Shown here piece by piece: positions 12,101 to 20,748 of a stretch of DNA of 64,000 bases. Both the position numbers and the translations under genes were made by a program. Position 1 is the first letter of the stretch, and every line of letters begins with the position of its first letter. Under the pieces are notes generated by a model. It was given only the letters and a program-made list of their open reading frames with translations. It was not told the origin of the DNA and made no database searches. This stretch comes from Macrocystis pyrifera (Eukaryota; Sar; Phaeophyceae; Laminariales; Laminariaceae), in assembly GCA_031763025.1 (NCBI GenBank), contig JASSKH010000014.1:13508022-13572021 (forward strand), written 5' to 3'.

Positions 12101-15100
12101 GTCCGCCTCACAAGCAGTTCTTAGTATAATAGGATGCAGTCCACTCTTTATGCGACTCGCCGAACACTTCACGGCGCTTCGCGCTTGGTGCGAGCTTTGT
12201 CTGCCTGGTCGATGAACACTCGACGCGCTCCGTCCCGGCATTGTAGGGATGCTAGGGTCTATGGTTATACGACTACGGCCATACATGATATCGAGTAACC
12301 CCTCGCCCCCCCACCCCGCCAATCTCCACCGTCCTTTGACTTACCAGGCCAGTGAAGTCACCGCTAGAATCGACCTGCACCTCGCCCGTGATCTCCTCCC
12401 CCTCCACCCGAGCCCCGCACTCGTACACCGACGCCTGAAAACACCCAAAAACAAGCAGAAAAGAGTCGGTAGTCGGCGTGACAGGTATCCCACAAACATT
12501 TTACATGTCGGACTTATCACGACCTATATAGGATACAAAATTTTGTTGTAAGAGTATATCATAGCCTGCCGTAATGATGAACTGAGCAGGATCTACCCGT
12601 ACAGTACAGATCCAATCCAGGAAACCTGTCCTAGATGATGCAGATGACACGACTCCCACGCGGAGACATGAGCTCCATCATACAGATCATGAATATCATA
12701 CAGATCAGGGATGATGTATCTGCCCTGAAAAACGTAGAGCATACAGTGGGAATCGATGAATCTGCTCTAGCTGTGAAAACACTCTGATTTTTTCAGCCCG
12801 CACACACGTGCATCGTCCGGGTGCAAGCGTTGTCAAAACATCCACACCCATACAGGCTGCACCGTGAACCACGCTGAAAGAGACGGCCACAGCGCGCTAT
12901 GACATGGCAGACGTCCAGCAGCAAGTGGTCCCTCTGCAGTGCCGGTCGCCCGCCATGTATAATGCCGGTGAAATCGTTTGGCACAGACGGGATTTCACTC
13001 GTACAGCAGTAGCACAGTAGCGCACGGAGTAGTGCCGGTAGCTGCTATGTAGTACCGGTATTGCCGGGTGACGCATATCTACACCATAGAGGAAACACTG
13101 CAGCTGTAGCACCAAATTTGTACGAGGCTACATGCGTGAGGAGCTCTACACCCCACCCATAACCGACTTTGAGAAATACTGTGGACTAGCCAAGGGTACA
13201 CGGGAAGAAAACGAATCGGCACCCCACTTTCTTTTTCGAGTCCCAGACAGGGGGGGTGTTTGTCCTCATCATCATGCATGGCCGTAGTCGTATGGCCATA
13301 GACCCTCGCATCCTCATCCCTACAATGCCGGAGAGTGTTACTGAAATCAAGCAAACCGAATGCTGAAGCAAAACATGATATAATTCAATTTCTAACATCA
13401 ATCTCAACCCGCTGGTTCGTTTTCAGTTCCGACATGGTGGCGAGTGTGGCTTCGCCTTCTCTTTTTTTCGTGCACCCTCGACTGACCCCTGATACACGGG
13501 CACATGGGCTTGCAAATAATAACATGCAATACGAACACATCGGCTGCAAGGATGTTGGGCAGCTCCTGCACCGTGATTTCACGCTGAAGGATCTACGTAG
13601 TGACGAGTGCTCCTGGTATTAAAAGTAGAGAAATACAGCACCAACATCTCAGGGGCGCCTGACGCGAAGAGCTCTTGGCCCTACCCAACAGCCGACTTTT
13701 GACCACTATTATAAGCGAAGCTTCGATACATAATCAAACGGGCTTGCAAACAACAATATGCAGTACACATCAGCTGCTAACGTGTTGGGTAGTTTTATGA
13801 TAGTTGAGGAGTCACGTCGTCACTGGAACTGTTTGGGCTTACAAAGTGCAACCCCTCGCCGTGATAGGACGGGTCTCTTGTGTGTGACAAAATCCCAGGA
13901 TCTTCACTCCAACTGAGCCCGAAGATGCATCAGATGCGTGTATACCTTGTGCGAAAGGATGTTGTGACCAACCTGTCAGTTTGTCTGCAGTGATGCAGGC
14001 GCAGCAGATTAATTGCACCGCAGCTAAATAGCGCTCAAAGTTTCTGGCACGCAATACCCTCGTACCCGGTGATGGTATTTTTTTTTCAAATGAGCGCGTG
14101 AAAAAATCGACTGCTGTATGCAGTCTAAAGCAGAATGGTGGCTAGTCCACGACAAAATGGTTACTAGTCCACACTACCGCATCATGGGGTAGTACTTACT
14201 GCAAGAGAATTCCCACGCGGTGGGGGGCTAGGACCGTAGTCAGGATTATAGCGCAACGTCAAGTATATTTCAGGGCTGTGCGCGCGTCGGGTCAAACCTC
14301 GCGGGTCAGGTTGAATCGGGTCGGGTCGGGTTGGGTAAAAGGGTGACCCGACCCGACTCGTGAGACTCTTGAAAATCTCCTGACCCGCCCGACCGGACCC
14401 GACCCGTCCCACCCGACCATCAAGACTTCAAAATACTCCTGACCGGTGAAGAGCCCCGGTATATTCGAATCATTTTGCCGAAGCTAGGCCAGACCCTACT
14501 CGATCCGACCCGGCTCGTGAGATTTCAAAAACTTCTCTACAACAGTAATATACTTTCTGACGTTTTTTTGTCGAAGCCGGGGCGAGCAAGGTCTAACTAT
14601 ACTGCCACCCTGCTGACCGTTGCGCTGGGTTTCCGAACCTCGGCTCAGCGCTATTCTTGCGGGGTGGGGCGTAGTAAGCAGAACCCACGATGGACCCAAA
14701 AACCGTGTGTCCCCCTACATGTACACGTCATATTTTGTCCTGACTCCTACGTACATGTACGTTAACCCGTAATAGAGCAGTATCGCCCTCATAGTCTAAA
14801 GCATAGACTGCTACCATGCTGGCGGTTGGTAGCAAAAGTTTTCTCGAATCTGGGCTGGCATTAATAGTGCACAACGACCCAATTTTTTTAGTCTTGTTTA
14901 GTCGCGAAAAAGTGGAAGTCTTAAGCTGGGTTTCAAGACCCGACTGGCGTTATTATTAGCACACTTTTTTATATTAGTCTTGCATGTTCTTTTTTAGTCT
15001 TGTTCCGTCGCGAGAGCGTGGGAACGAGAGTTGGGGAAAAATCGATGAAATTCGACGAGAACTGGAAATACCGAATGAATCCTATGTGTGAAAAAAACGA

Positions 15101-18100
15101 AGGCTAGTCTCCGGGGGAGATGATCGCTGAGGGAAAAAAATCCCGCCACGCTGAGCTGGAAAGGTGGACCTTTGGCACGAAACCGAACATCAGTACCGAA
15201 TGCCGACTCCGACTACCGATAATCAACGACCCAATACAGAACACCGACTGCCGATTTCCTTGCACCATAACGATTGATCAATTGTTATTACCGATTACTA
15301 GCAACTTGTTGCGCAGTAGCTTCAACCAGATAGCTTTAACCTACTAGCTTCAACCGATTACCGATAACCAACGACCGAATACCGCTGACCGATTACCTTG
15401 TACTATACAGACTAGCCATTGATTACCGAAACCCAACGACTACGTAGCTCTCAAATAATTTCAACCGATGACGGTAACTTCAACCGAGTACCTATGGATG
15501 AGTACCGATAACCAGCGACTGGTTACCGAATAGCTTCAACCGTTGTCCACCCGATTGCCGATCACCGATTACCTGCATGGTGGAGGCCTCATCGGATCTG
15601 GACCACACCGTCGCCCTGGAGCTTGTAACATCCCCAACAATAACTCCTGCGAAAGTTGGCCGTCACGGAGAGGGGGGGGGGGGGGGGGGAGGCGGTCGAA
15701 AAAGGGCAGGGAAAAAAAAACTTCGCAGCTTAGTCAGAGTGGACAAACTGCATACCGTCGCGGTACCATGCATACACCTGGCAGAGCTCTGGAAGAAAGT
15801 CACAGATTCCAGGAGTTCTAAAACATCGGTATCCAGCACAACCACTGTCCGCGCTAATTCTTCTAGGAGCGCCTATTGGTAACCGGCGGGTTACACAAAG
15901 TCTTTGGTAACCCCTATGCAGCTACGGTATCCGCTGTATGAGGGCATGACTCAGGGTTAGGGGCAGAGGTGGGGGTGAGGTGGCGTAAAGGGTTGGGTAA
16001 CGGTTACGGTGTGCATCTCTCGGCGTTTTCAGCTAGGGTTCACAACATATTTCGTGCAACCCGCTGGAAATAAATAGGCGCTCAAATTCTTCATCCTAGA
16101 GAAATACGATGTATACACGATACACGATAAGAGCGATGTTACCAGTGGTTAGAAACTACACGGATAATCGCAGCAGATGCAGCTACATAATAGAGTTAGA
16201 TAGTAGACAACGCAAAGCCAACGTACTGATGGTAGTATTAATAGCAGAAGTCTCACATGGCGGGCGCGCGATAATTTTCATGAACGCCAAGACATTGGTC
16301 CGATGAAGACACGAACCACGGGACGGACCTACTGTAGAATATAGAATATGCGCGCAAGACAACTTGATATATGACTGATGTACTACGTACCAGGTATTAT
16401 ACAGATATTGACGGTATTAATACTGCAGTATCCCATACCGTAACGTACGTACAGGTAAAAACAAGTGGTACATCATTTGATCATTGAGTACATCAGCACA
16501 TCAGGATGGGTCCCGCCTACAAGTATTGACAACAAAATATTGCGGGGGACCATAGTTAATAGGACCAAATATTGTTGGTAAAAATAGGGAAATATATAGG
16601 TTTTTGTCTATTACCGTAGATCCTATTTACTATGGTCCCCCGATATAGTAAAAAATAATCAGTCCATCCAATAAACCAAATGACGAATTCAACCAATCAA
16701 CAGCTTGTACGTACGCATGACATTTTTTTTTTTTTTTTTAATCATCACTTTTACTTTCCAGCCTAACTCGTAGTAGGAGGTTTTACCCTCAGCGATCTTC
16801 TGGACAAGCCGTGGTCACACGTGTTGTCCCTTCTCCCCCCCGGTACGTGCCTTTATTTTTTGTCGCGCATAGGGTTCAGCATTCCCACTGCTCGTCGATT
16901 TTCATCGAATGTAGCTAACTCACGCTCTCGCGCTTTCCGCTAATCAGTTTTTTATGCAAGAAAAAGTCCCTACGAGTATGAGCATGCACTCGGTGAGACT
17001 TGAACCCACGAAATTGATCTTAATAGGCACGCGGACCACCTACCAGGTCACCGGGGACGCCGGCCTGTACGTAGAAAATAACAGCAAAAAACGCCAAGCG
17101 TTGTCGTCCCTGTCTTGTTTTCCTCTGACAGCCAACGAAGAACACACTGCACGGCACATCACAGCCAGCAGCAGTCCGTCCGTGCCTCTCAAGGGCAGGC
17201 CTTCCTACACTCTGGAGGGTGCCGTAGCTGGTGCTGATGTAATTTTGCTGCTGTTGTCGTTATTGTTGTCTCCTGAGGGAACGCAAGCCGATCTCATCGG
17301 CTTTTTGTCGGTTTAGACTTTGACCCGTTAAGCTTCCCCCCTCCCCTGATTTTAAGCGACATGCGCGAAAGTCGCCCAAGTTGCACCAAAAGCGCCCAGT
17401 TTTTATGTGAGTTTCTTTCAAATTCGCATTCTGTTATCAAAACAGATGTTCATATTCATGTGATACCTGAGATCCGGGCCTCGGCAACCATTTTCAGGCC
17501 TGGCGTTTGAGGTATCCATCGGTGCATGCGTGCTTCCGAGGTCTACGATATACGAAGTATACGTACAGCAGTAACTACCCTGTCCTTTACACATACACAC
17601 CAATATTTCAAGATATAAAACCAATACATCGCCTACTACTGTTAGTATTCACATCAGCCGCGTTCTACGATAGAGGTAGTAATATTAAAAGCGCATTTCC
17701 GCTATTTTTTTTCCTGAACGATGGGGTTTCTTAACCGAAAATCGTCGCATTCCACTCTTGTTTCGAAAAATGAAGTTTTTGCATGCTTGGGTCATGGGGT
17801 TACATCGGGTCGCAAATTAGATTTTTGCTGAAGTCAGTTTTCGGGTGAAGTATGGAGCTCTCCCAGAAAACTTAGGATGAACCTCTATCGCAGAACGCAT
17901 GATCACAGGGATCGTTCTGCGGATCGTTAGGATCTCGCGTAGATCTGCCCGCGCATGCGAACTTCCTTCTGTAGATGCGCCCGCACAGCAACCCATTCCA
18001 TTGAATCGATCTGACCGCCCTACAGCAGCAGTACCCAGTTTGTAGTTATCCATGTTGAGGTAATCGCGCTCGAATGCTCCATGCGGAGGGGGGGGTGGTG

Positions 18101-20320
18101 TTCCACCGCCCCCTCAATGTCAGCTTGGACGTTGCAGGCACCCAACTGCACACGCGGCTATGCTATTCATGTACATGGCACCTGCCACGTGCCGGTAGGC
18201 TTCGTTTATGTCGACTTGTCCTGTTTCTGTAATAACTTACCGAGTATTTACTACTGGACATCCAACAAAAAGTCCGGACTATTCTCTATTCTTTTTGCCA
18301 GTTTTCCCGAGTGGAATCACCGCCAGATAATAAGGGATAAAATTGCATAGTCTCTCTGGGTACCGGCAAACAATACACGGGTAATTGGTAAACGGGTACC
18401 CAATAATTCGCCGCAGGTACCCGCCAACAGCCGCAATACCCGCCGGGTACCCATCACCTGGGTCGGGCAATGGGTTCTATTTTTAGGGGGTACCCGTTAA
18501 TAGTAGTAGTGGCGGGTACTCGGCGGGGTGCATCTCCAACATGTACCTCATTAAATAAGTTTCATAGTCACATCATAGGGACCGATACCGGGACGGCTAG
18601 GATCTGGCGTAGATCTGCCAGCGTAGGCGCGAACCTTCTTAGATGTGCCCGCACAGCAACTTTCTTGCATTGACAGAGCTTTTCGAGCGCAACGACCCCA
18701 CGGCACACGGTACACCAACCAAGCAGGTGGGATTAGGGATAGAGCTCGGGGTCGGGGCGATAGCCGCCGTGAGCAGAAGCCGCAACAAATATCACCGTCG
18801 GGGAAAAAAAATCTCATACTCGTACGTATATACGTCAACTCTGCCTCATGGAAACAGCACCATTTTGCGCGGGGACATCATGTCATATTAATAGGACGCT
18901 TGCCCTCGCGGCAGATCTACCGCGGCTGGAATACGTAGCAAAATACCCAAAATCCCGTACTGCAAAGTTGAGTACTGCTGTATAATTTTATGAAACACAG
19001 GATACGGAACACAGCAGCAGTACAGGTATTCCAGTAATAACTCCGTGAGAACTGCGACCGTTTGTTTTGGGACAAATTACTTGGAACTAGTGTGCGACAC
19101 CTGGTGCGCACAGCATACACTGTACATATGTGGTAGTAAATGCCGTGGGACCATGGGTACGTCGGTTGTCACACGTGCGCAGGCCTTCCCCTCACGTATA
19201 CAAGGAGCACCGTGTGGCAGAGCTGTTCATCTACATGCAGACAAACTTAACACCGGACACCGCCATCTGGTTAGATTTAGATTTGAATACAGCAGTTATA
19301 ATATTAATAGTATTATTTTATAAATTTTATTATTATTTTTTTTCAATAATTTTTGAAATACGTCAGCTGTGAGTTCGACTGATTAAATAGTTGATACTCA
19401 ACTTTGAAAGCTACGTAATACGCCTCGTCTATATTCCATTTTTACCTAATTTTACAATACGTACAATATGAATGAGATATGGAGGGAAAGAGAGGGAGAG
19501 GGTGACTGGCAACCAGTTGTTGTTTTCTTCACATTAAACCGTTCTTTCTACCCGTCGACATCCAGCACAACCAGTGTCCGTGCCGATTCTTCAATCCTAG
19601 AGAGATGCAAGCAGCAAGTTCTGTGGTCACACACACACAAAGCTACGCCACAGAGATACACGTATGGTATAGTCTATACGTGTAGCCACATCAGAGTATG
19701 TAGAGCCGTGCAACTACGACTGCTGTAGGTTCTGCCAGCAGCATCAGCCGCAGCAGCAGCAGCAGCAGCAGCTGAACCCGGACGGTCAACAGGTCCCAAA
19801 CAATTGCTTGGAATTGCTTCGCTGTTCGCAGGTTTAAGTGATTACTTGATGTGAGTATTCTTGGTACACATACCGGTATTTCCAGAAGAAGCGTTTGCAT
19901 TACCTGCGTACACGAAAAGTAATGGCAGAAGTGGCGGCGGCAGCAGCAGCAAGCTGGACCGGAACCAGCACGGCAACGGGGCGATCTGTGGTATACGAGA
20001 GCTCTCAGAAGCTTACTCGGAGCTGGTATTCGTATGCACATCATATCATAACAGATAAGGATAGAGGCATTTCGTACGTGCATACTGCTGTGCCGGAACC
20101 ACTTGTTGTCAGAGAAAGGTGTACGATACGTACTGACACTGCTGTACGATACTTGTCAGGTACCTGCCCGGTACATGTAGTGCTGGAAACTGGAAACTGG
20201 AAACACTTGTTGTCTGGGAAAGAATCGTTGATCTTTTACAACCCCGAACTCACCGTGAGTAGGCCCTGCAGCCCGGACGCCAGCGAGCGCCAGAGGGACC
20301 GCAGCCAGGATAAATCGCAT
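3009..20320 (-). CDS. phoD: PhoD-type alkaline phosphatase, nine exons, C-terminus missing
   Basis: Secreted phosphomonoesterase or phosphodiesterase of the PhoD family, which frees phosphate from organic esters outside the cell or in a vacuole. The CDS is the join of 20254-20320, 15573-15646, 12345-12434, 11496-11666, 7270-7405, 6434-6575, 5749-5831, 4797-4908 and 3009-3117, read on the minus strand. All eight junctions keep phase and restore conserved family blocks, which is strong evidence for the model. The 328 residues are: signal peptide 1-19 approx., beta-sandwich N-domain about 24-125 with a Ser/Thr-rich linker, then the metallophosphatase domain from 135 with RFAWGGD, NVGDAIYGD, FWAHWKYN, TWDDHEVVDDF and FYRSVRWGK. 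Family members usually run to about 450-550 residues, so some 150-200 C-terminal residues with the last metal ligands are not accounted for. Introns total about 16 kb. Exon borders are read by eye. Confidence 0.88.
3300..4160. repeat. Degenerate 25-30 bp minisatellite in PhoD intron 8
   Basis: Some thirty imperfect units built on CAACCAATGAACGAACGGAA with variable ACAGCAACGAAT joins. It fills half of the intron between exons 8 and 9. Unit length varies, so it is not a CRISPR array. Confidence 0.85.
4530..4610 (-). pseudogene. Dead duplicate of 3' half of PhoD exon 8
   Basis: On the minus strand it reads TYNAIRATDPLPPLDSYRS then a stop, matching NYNPIRATTDPTQPLDFYRS of exon 8 at 4797-4908. 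The copy lies in the following intron, about 190 bp away, has small indels and an in-frame TAG before its would-be donor (TTAG/GTGATT). Its 5' half is gone. It looks like a local exon duplication in decay; use as an alternative terminal exon is possible but unsupported. Confidence 0.75.
4797..4908 (-). CDS. phoD: PhoD exon 8
   Basis: Encodes NPGESLLPIGLEAFLNYNPI, then RATTDPTQPLDFYRSV and two bases of an Arg codon. The family pattern is G-x-x-A-F-x-x-Y-x-P-x-R followed by the Y-R-S-x-R-W-G block that continues in exon 9. The acceptor is TTTTGGCAG and the donor GTCGGC. A decayed copy of the 3' half of this exon lies downstream at 4530-4610. Confidence 0.92.
4909..5748. other. PhoD intron 7, no element recognised
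   Basis: Purine-rich with many ACGAAAA and GATCACGAAA runs around 5020-5160; nothing else stands out. Confidence 0.6.
5749..5831 (-). CDS. phoD: PhoD exon 7, catalytic WDDHEV block
   Basis: Encodes QAFFMTWDDHEVVDDFGPGF and DERSTPP. WDDHEV is the central metal and phosphate-binding motif of the PhoD family. The acceptor is CTAAGCAG and the donor GTGAGC at 5748. It starts by completing a Ser codon and ends one base into a Tyr codon, in phase with both neighbours. Confidence 0.92.
5862..6120. repeat. AGT/AGC/GTA trinucleotide tract in PhoD intron 6
   Basis: About 260 bp of imperfect (AGT)n, (AGC)n and (GTGGTA)n. It yields long poly-Leu, poly-Ala and poly-Val ORFs in several frames, which are artefacts of the tract. 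Confidence 0.9.
6238..6375. repeat. CAC/CAA-rich tract in PhoD intron 6
   Basis: Repeated ACCAACACC, CACCACCAC and ACACCATC, close to the 3' side of exon 6. Confidence 0.75.
6434..6575 (-). CDS. phoD: PhoD exon 6, FWAHWKYN block
   Basis: Encodes DGECTSPGLGGNVQVVGDFE, then RSADLDNFWAHWKYNLEDPG and CEKLLR. The motif NFWAHWKYNxxDPxxxxLL is diagnostic of PhoD. The acceptor GGAGCAG is clear. The donor is less certain: GTTCCA at 6433 keeps phase with exon 7 and gives the expected spacing, while the better-looking GTGAGA at 6451 would break the frame. Confidence 0.85.
6611..6850. repeat. GACAAGACAA pentamer-type minisatellite in PhoD intron 5
   Basis: Dozens of imperfect GACAA/GGACA/AGACG units. 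The reverse strand gives cysteine-rich repetitive ORFs (SCLVLSCPV) that should not be taken as proteins. Confidence 0.85.
6895..7253. mobile_element. Possible 359 bp hAT-like miniature element in PhoD intron 5
   Basis: Ends TAGGGTTGTGA and TCACAGCCCTA are inverted repeats (11 bp with one mismatch) around an AT-rich core with many AATCGTAAG/GATAAATCG motifs and no ORF of note. Ends of this type occur in hAT elements. No clear 8 bp target duplication is seen, so the call is tentative. Confidence 0.4.
7270..7405 (-). CDS. phoD: PhoD exon 5, first metal-binding blocks
   Basis: Starts VRFAWGGDISGQNVCRDANE and ends DFFLNVGDAIY plus one base of a Gly codon. These are the classic first PhoD catalytic blocks: the GGD aspartate, the conserved GQNVCR turn and the GD-x-IY aspartate that bind the active-site metals. 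The acceptor is AATTCAAG and the donor GTGAGT. It joins exon 4 directly in phase 0 (TRA-VRFAWGGD) and exon 6 in phase 1. A small inverted-repeat element ends only 16 bp downstream of the donor. Confidence 0.92.
7606..7800 (+). repeat. Dispersed repeat 'GRSR', copy 1 (PhoD intron 4)
   Basis: Begins near CATGCATGGCCGTAGTCGTA and contains CCTACAATGCCGGGACGGAG and CAGGCAGACATTGCT, ending about GCTTGTGAGGCGGATTTT. Read on the plus strand it gives HGRSRMTIYAGIPTMPGRST, similar in every copy. Other copies: 8155-8200 (part), 8395-8580, 12086-12300 (inverted), 13262-13336 (part). Several copies abut LINE tail fragments, so this may be LINE 3' sequence. Confidence 0.75.
8155..8200 (+). repeat. Dispersed repeat 'GRSR', partial copy 2
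   Basis: TACATGACCGTAGTCGTATG and ACCATAGACCGATGG, followed directly by the LINE tail on the opposite strand at 8206-8395. Confidence 0.65.
8206..8395 (-). pseudogene. LINE ORF2 C-terminal fragment
   Basis: The minus strand reads SKTFLCHTWKHRNKRSVVGG, then VSIWRRNGAPSQKGCVVNSQ and MAKASNK before a stop. The same C-terminal tail, less intact, occurs on the minus strand at the low end of the fragment 61395-62385, so this is a 5'-truncated piece of the same non-LTR element family. It sits in PhoD intron 4 in the gene's own orientation. Confidence 0.65.
8395..8580 (+). repeat. Dispersed repeat 'GRSR', copy 3
   Basis: Similar to 7606-7800 through CATGCATGGCCGTAGTGATA, CTCTACAAAGCACGGACGGA and CGCGAAGCGCCGTGAGGAGT. 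Confidence 0.7.
8794..8886. mobile_element. 93 bp TTAA-flanked miniature element, copy 1
   Basis: TTAA at 8790-8793 and 8887-8890 flank ends CCCTTTCAGGACTGCAGTCC and (reverse) CCTTTTGTGGCAAACTGCAG. The two arms pair over about 35 bp (CTGCAGTCCCGTTTTG). TTAA target and CCC/T termini are known features of piggyBac elements; this would be a non-autonomous derivative. It lies in PhoD intron 4. The sister copy is in an eIF3e intron at 60694. Confidence 0.75.
9000..9345. repeat. Degenerate TTCGTTCGTTTGTTCCATGA array in PhoD intron 4
   Basis: About a dozen imperfect units with CATGATTTCG, GTTCGTTC and GGTTTC. Its reverse complement resembles the GAACGAAC theme of the 3300-4160 minisatellite. A short CAA/CAG tract follows at 9350-9450. 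Confidence 0.65.
10240..10880. repeat. Two diverged direct copies of a 100-150 bp block
   Basis: CATGAAACCGTGAGAACTGA at about 10295 and CATGAAACCTGAAGAACTGA at about 10750 begin two copies that continue through CCCAC(A/G)TTCTGAAC and CACTGCTACTCGT. Nothing coding is recognised in 9460-11062. Confidence 0.65.
11063..11176. repeat. Exact 57 bp tandem duplication
   Basis: Two abutting identical units starting CCAAACGGGGGCAATACTAC and ending ATATGGTACGCG. The identity points to a recent event. It lies in PhoD intron 4, a few hundred bp upstream of a poly-C run. Confidence 0.92.
11496..11666 (-). CDS. phoD: PhoD exon 4, end of N-domain and Ser/Thr linker
   Basis: Fifty-seven codons, phase 0 on both sides. 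It opens with VDLSGLTEETCYEVEVVF, the last strands of the N-domain (family pattern G-L-x-P-x-T-x-Y-x-Y-x-V). About 25 Ser/Thr/Ala-rich residues follow (PSSSTASGSSKSASA), then FTTAPRPAATRA, the run into the catalytic domain. The acceptor is GCGCATCAG and the donor GTAAGG at 11495. The low-complexity insert is longer than the usual turn at this place. Confidence 0.88.
12086..12300 (-). repeat. Dispersed repeat 'GRSR', inverted copy 4 (PhoD intron 3)
   Basis: Reverse complement of the 7606-7800 block, including CTCACAAGCAGTTCTTAGTA at one end and GGCCATACATGATATCGAGT at the other. It ends 45 bp from the exon 3 donor. Confidence 0.75.
12345..12434 (-). CDS. phoD: PhoD exon 3, N-terminal beta-sandwich
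   Basis: Thirty codons, phase 0 on both sides, encoding ASVYECGARVEGEEITGEVQ and then VDSSGDFTGL. The acceptor is TGTTTTCAG and the donor is GTAAGTCA. The D-F-T-G-L end pairs with the V-D-L-S-G-L start of exon 4 to make the usual strand pattern D-[FY]-T-x-x-V-D-[LV]-x-G-L of the domain. Confidence 0.85.
13262..13336 (+). repeat. Dispersed repeat 'GRSR', partial copy 5 (PhoD intron 2)
   Basis: CATGCATGGCCGTAGTCGTA to CCTACAATGCCGGAG. The rest of 12435-14265 holds no recognised gene or element. Confidence 0.65.
14266..14660. repeat. GGGTC/GACCC pentamer-rich block
   Basis: Starts CAGGGCTGTGCGCGCGTCGG, then GGGTC runs, then GACCCGACCCG runs on the same strand, so the block can fold back on itself. 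The CAGGGCTGTG start looks like a hAT terminus but a matching end was not found. Confidence 0.6.
15180..15572. repeat. CCGATTACCGATAACCAACG array beside PhoD exon 2
   Basis: Degenerate units of TACCGATAACCAACGACCGA and ATAGCTTCAACC, running up to the exon 2 donor. Confidence 0.75.
15573..15646 (-). CDS. phoD: PhoD exon 2, start of N-terminal beta-sandwich
   Basis: Encodes VIVGDVTSSRATVWSRSD and then EASTMQ, the first strands of the PhoD N-terminal domain (family pattern G-V-x-x-G-D-V-T-x-x-x-A-x-V-W-x-R). The acceptor is TTTCGCAG at 15647-15654 and the donor GTAATC begins at 15572. It enters in phase 1 and leaves in phase 0, matching both neighbours. It sits right beside a poly-G run and a degenerate CCGATTACC array. 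Confidence 0.85.
15647..16542. other. PhoD intron 1, first part
   Basis: Holds a poly-G run at 15671-15690 and a weak match at 15830-15870 to the repeat described at 19530-19606. No gene seen. Confidence 0.5.
16543..16642. mobile_element. 100 bp CGGGGGACCA miniature element, copy 2
   Basis: Ends CGGGGGACCATAG and CTATGGTCCCCCG, core with ATTGTTGGTAAAAATAGGGA and TATAGGTTTTTGT. It is the reverse orientation of copies 1 and 3 and closest to copy 4 at 63885. Confidence 0.85.
16986..17060 (-). pseudogene. tRNA-like sequence, probably a SINE head or tRNA relic
   Basis: The minus strand has a D-arm-like TGACCTGGTAGGTGGTC and a good T-arm GTGGGTTCAAGTCTCAC (box B GGTTCAAGTCT). The acceptor arms do not pair and no clean anticodon stem forms around CCTATTAAGATC, so a working tRNA is unlikely. 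Confidence 0.35.
17880..18670. repeat. Two related blocks around 17900-17995 and 18575-18665
   Basis: Both contain GGATC(T)CGCGTAGATCTGCC- or GGATCTGGCGTAGATCTGCC-like sequence and end with GCCCGCACAGCAAC. Between them 18355-18530 is rich in GGTACCC/GGGTACC and CCGCCGG units. All in PhoD intron 1. Confidence 0.6.
19530..19606 (+). repeat. Dispersed repeat with ACCCGTCGACATCCAGCACA
   Basis: GTTCTTTCTACCCGTCGACA, CAACCAGTGTCCGTGCCGAT and TCTTCAATCCTAGAG. Further copies: 28190-28250 (same strand), 22150-22212 (inverted), and a shorter piece at 22822-22850 (inverted). A block at 19340-19420 recurs near 27810-27900 (ATAGTTGATACTCA). Confidence 0.75.
20254..20320 (-). CDS. phoD: PhoD exon 1, start codon and signal peptide
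   Basis: The exon encodes MRFILAAVPLALAGVRAAG followed by PTH: one Arg, a hydrophobic core and small residues before a likely cut near AGVRA or RAAG, as in a secretory signal peptide. The ATG at 20320 lies in GCCACCATGC, an ideal Kozak context. The donor GTGAGT follows at 20253. The exon ends in phase 1 and its last G completes a Gly codon with exon 2. The assignment to PhoD rests on matching phase, a signal peptide as expected for the family, and lack of any other exon 1 candidate nearby; the intron to exon 2 is 4.6 kb, so a cDNA could change it. Confidence 0.72.
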
Positions 20321-20748
20321 GGTGGCTTCAGCTGCCGTGAATATCTCCGCGAGTCTGGGCCCTCCCAGCGGTGTTACGAGCTATATGAGCTCTTGTGGTG
20401 CGCCGGGTCGTTGGTCGTGTTTGTCAGATTCGAAAAAAGCGGCGCAACTTACGTACTTGTGCTCTTCTCAGATGGGAAGGAGATTGCGCTACTACAGCAT
20501 ACGAGTTCCCAGGCTGGGGAGATGCAGGCGAGAATGGGACTAATTTTATAGCTCTTTGCCTTATAGGCGTGGGAGGCTAGGCGAGTCTGCACAGCAGTAG
20601 CCGGAGCATCAGTTGGTTGGGTGCTGCTGACTGGCTGCAGGGAAAAATATCAAGAAATCTCCAGTAGATATACACCCCGTATGTGAACGCAACGAAAGCA
20701 CATTGAACTCCTTGAGCGTGTCAACGTGTCAAAACGTGTCCAGGAACT
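20321..20748. promoter_or_regulatory. Upstream region of the PhoD gene
   Basis: Sequence 5' of the PhoD start codon. No convincing TATA box or initiator is seen. An internal GGAAACTGGAAACTGGAAAC repeat lies downstream of the start, in intron 1, at about 20187. Role as promoter is positional inference. Confidence 0.25.

Noticed and set aside
16986..17060. Functional tRNA gene
   Set aside because: T-arm and D-arm are tRNA-like but acceptor and anticodon stems do not pair; kept only as a relic.
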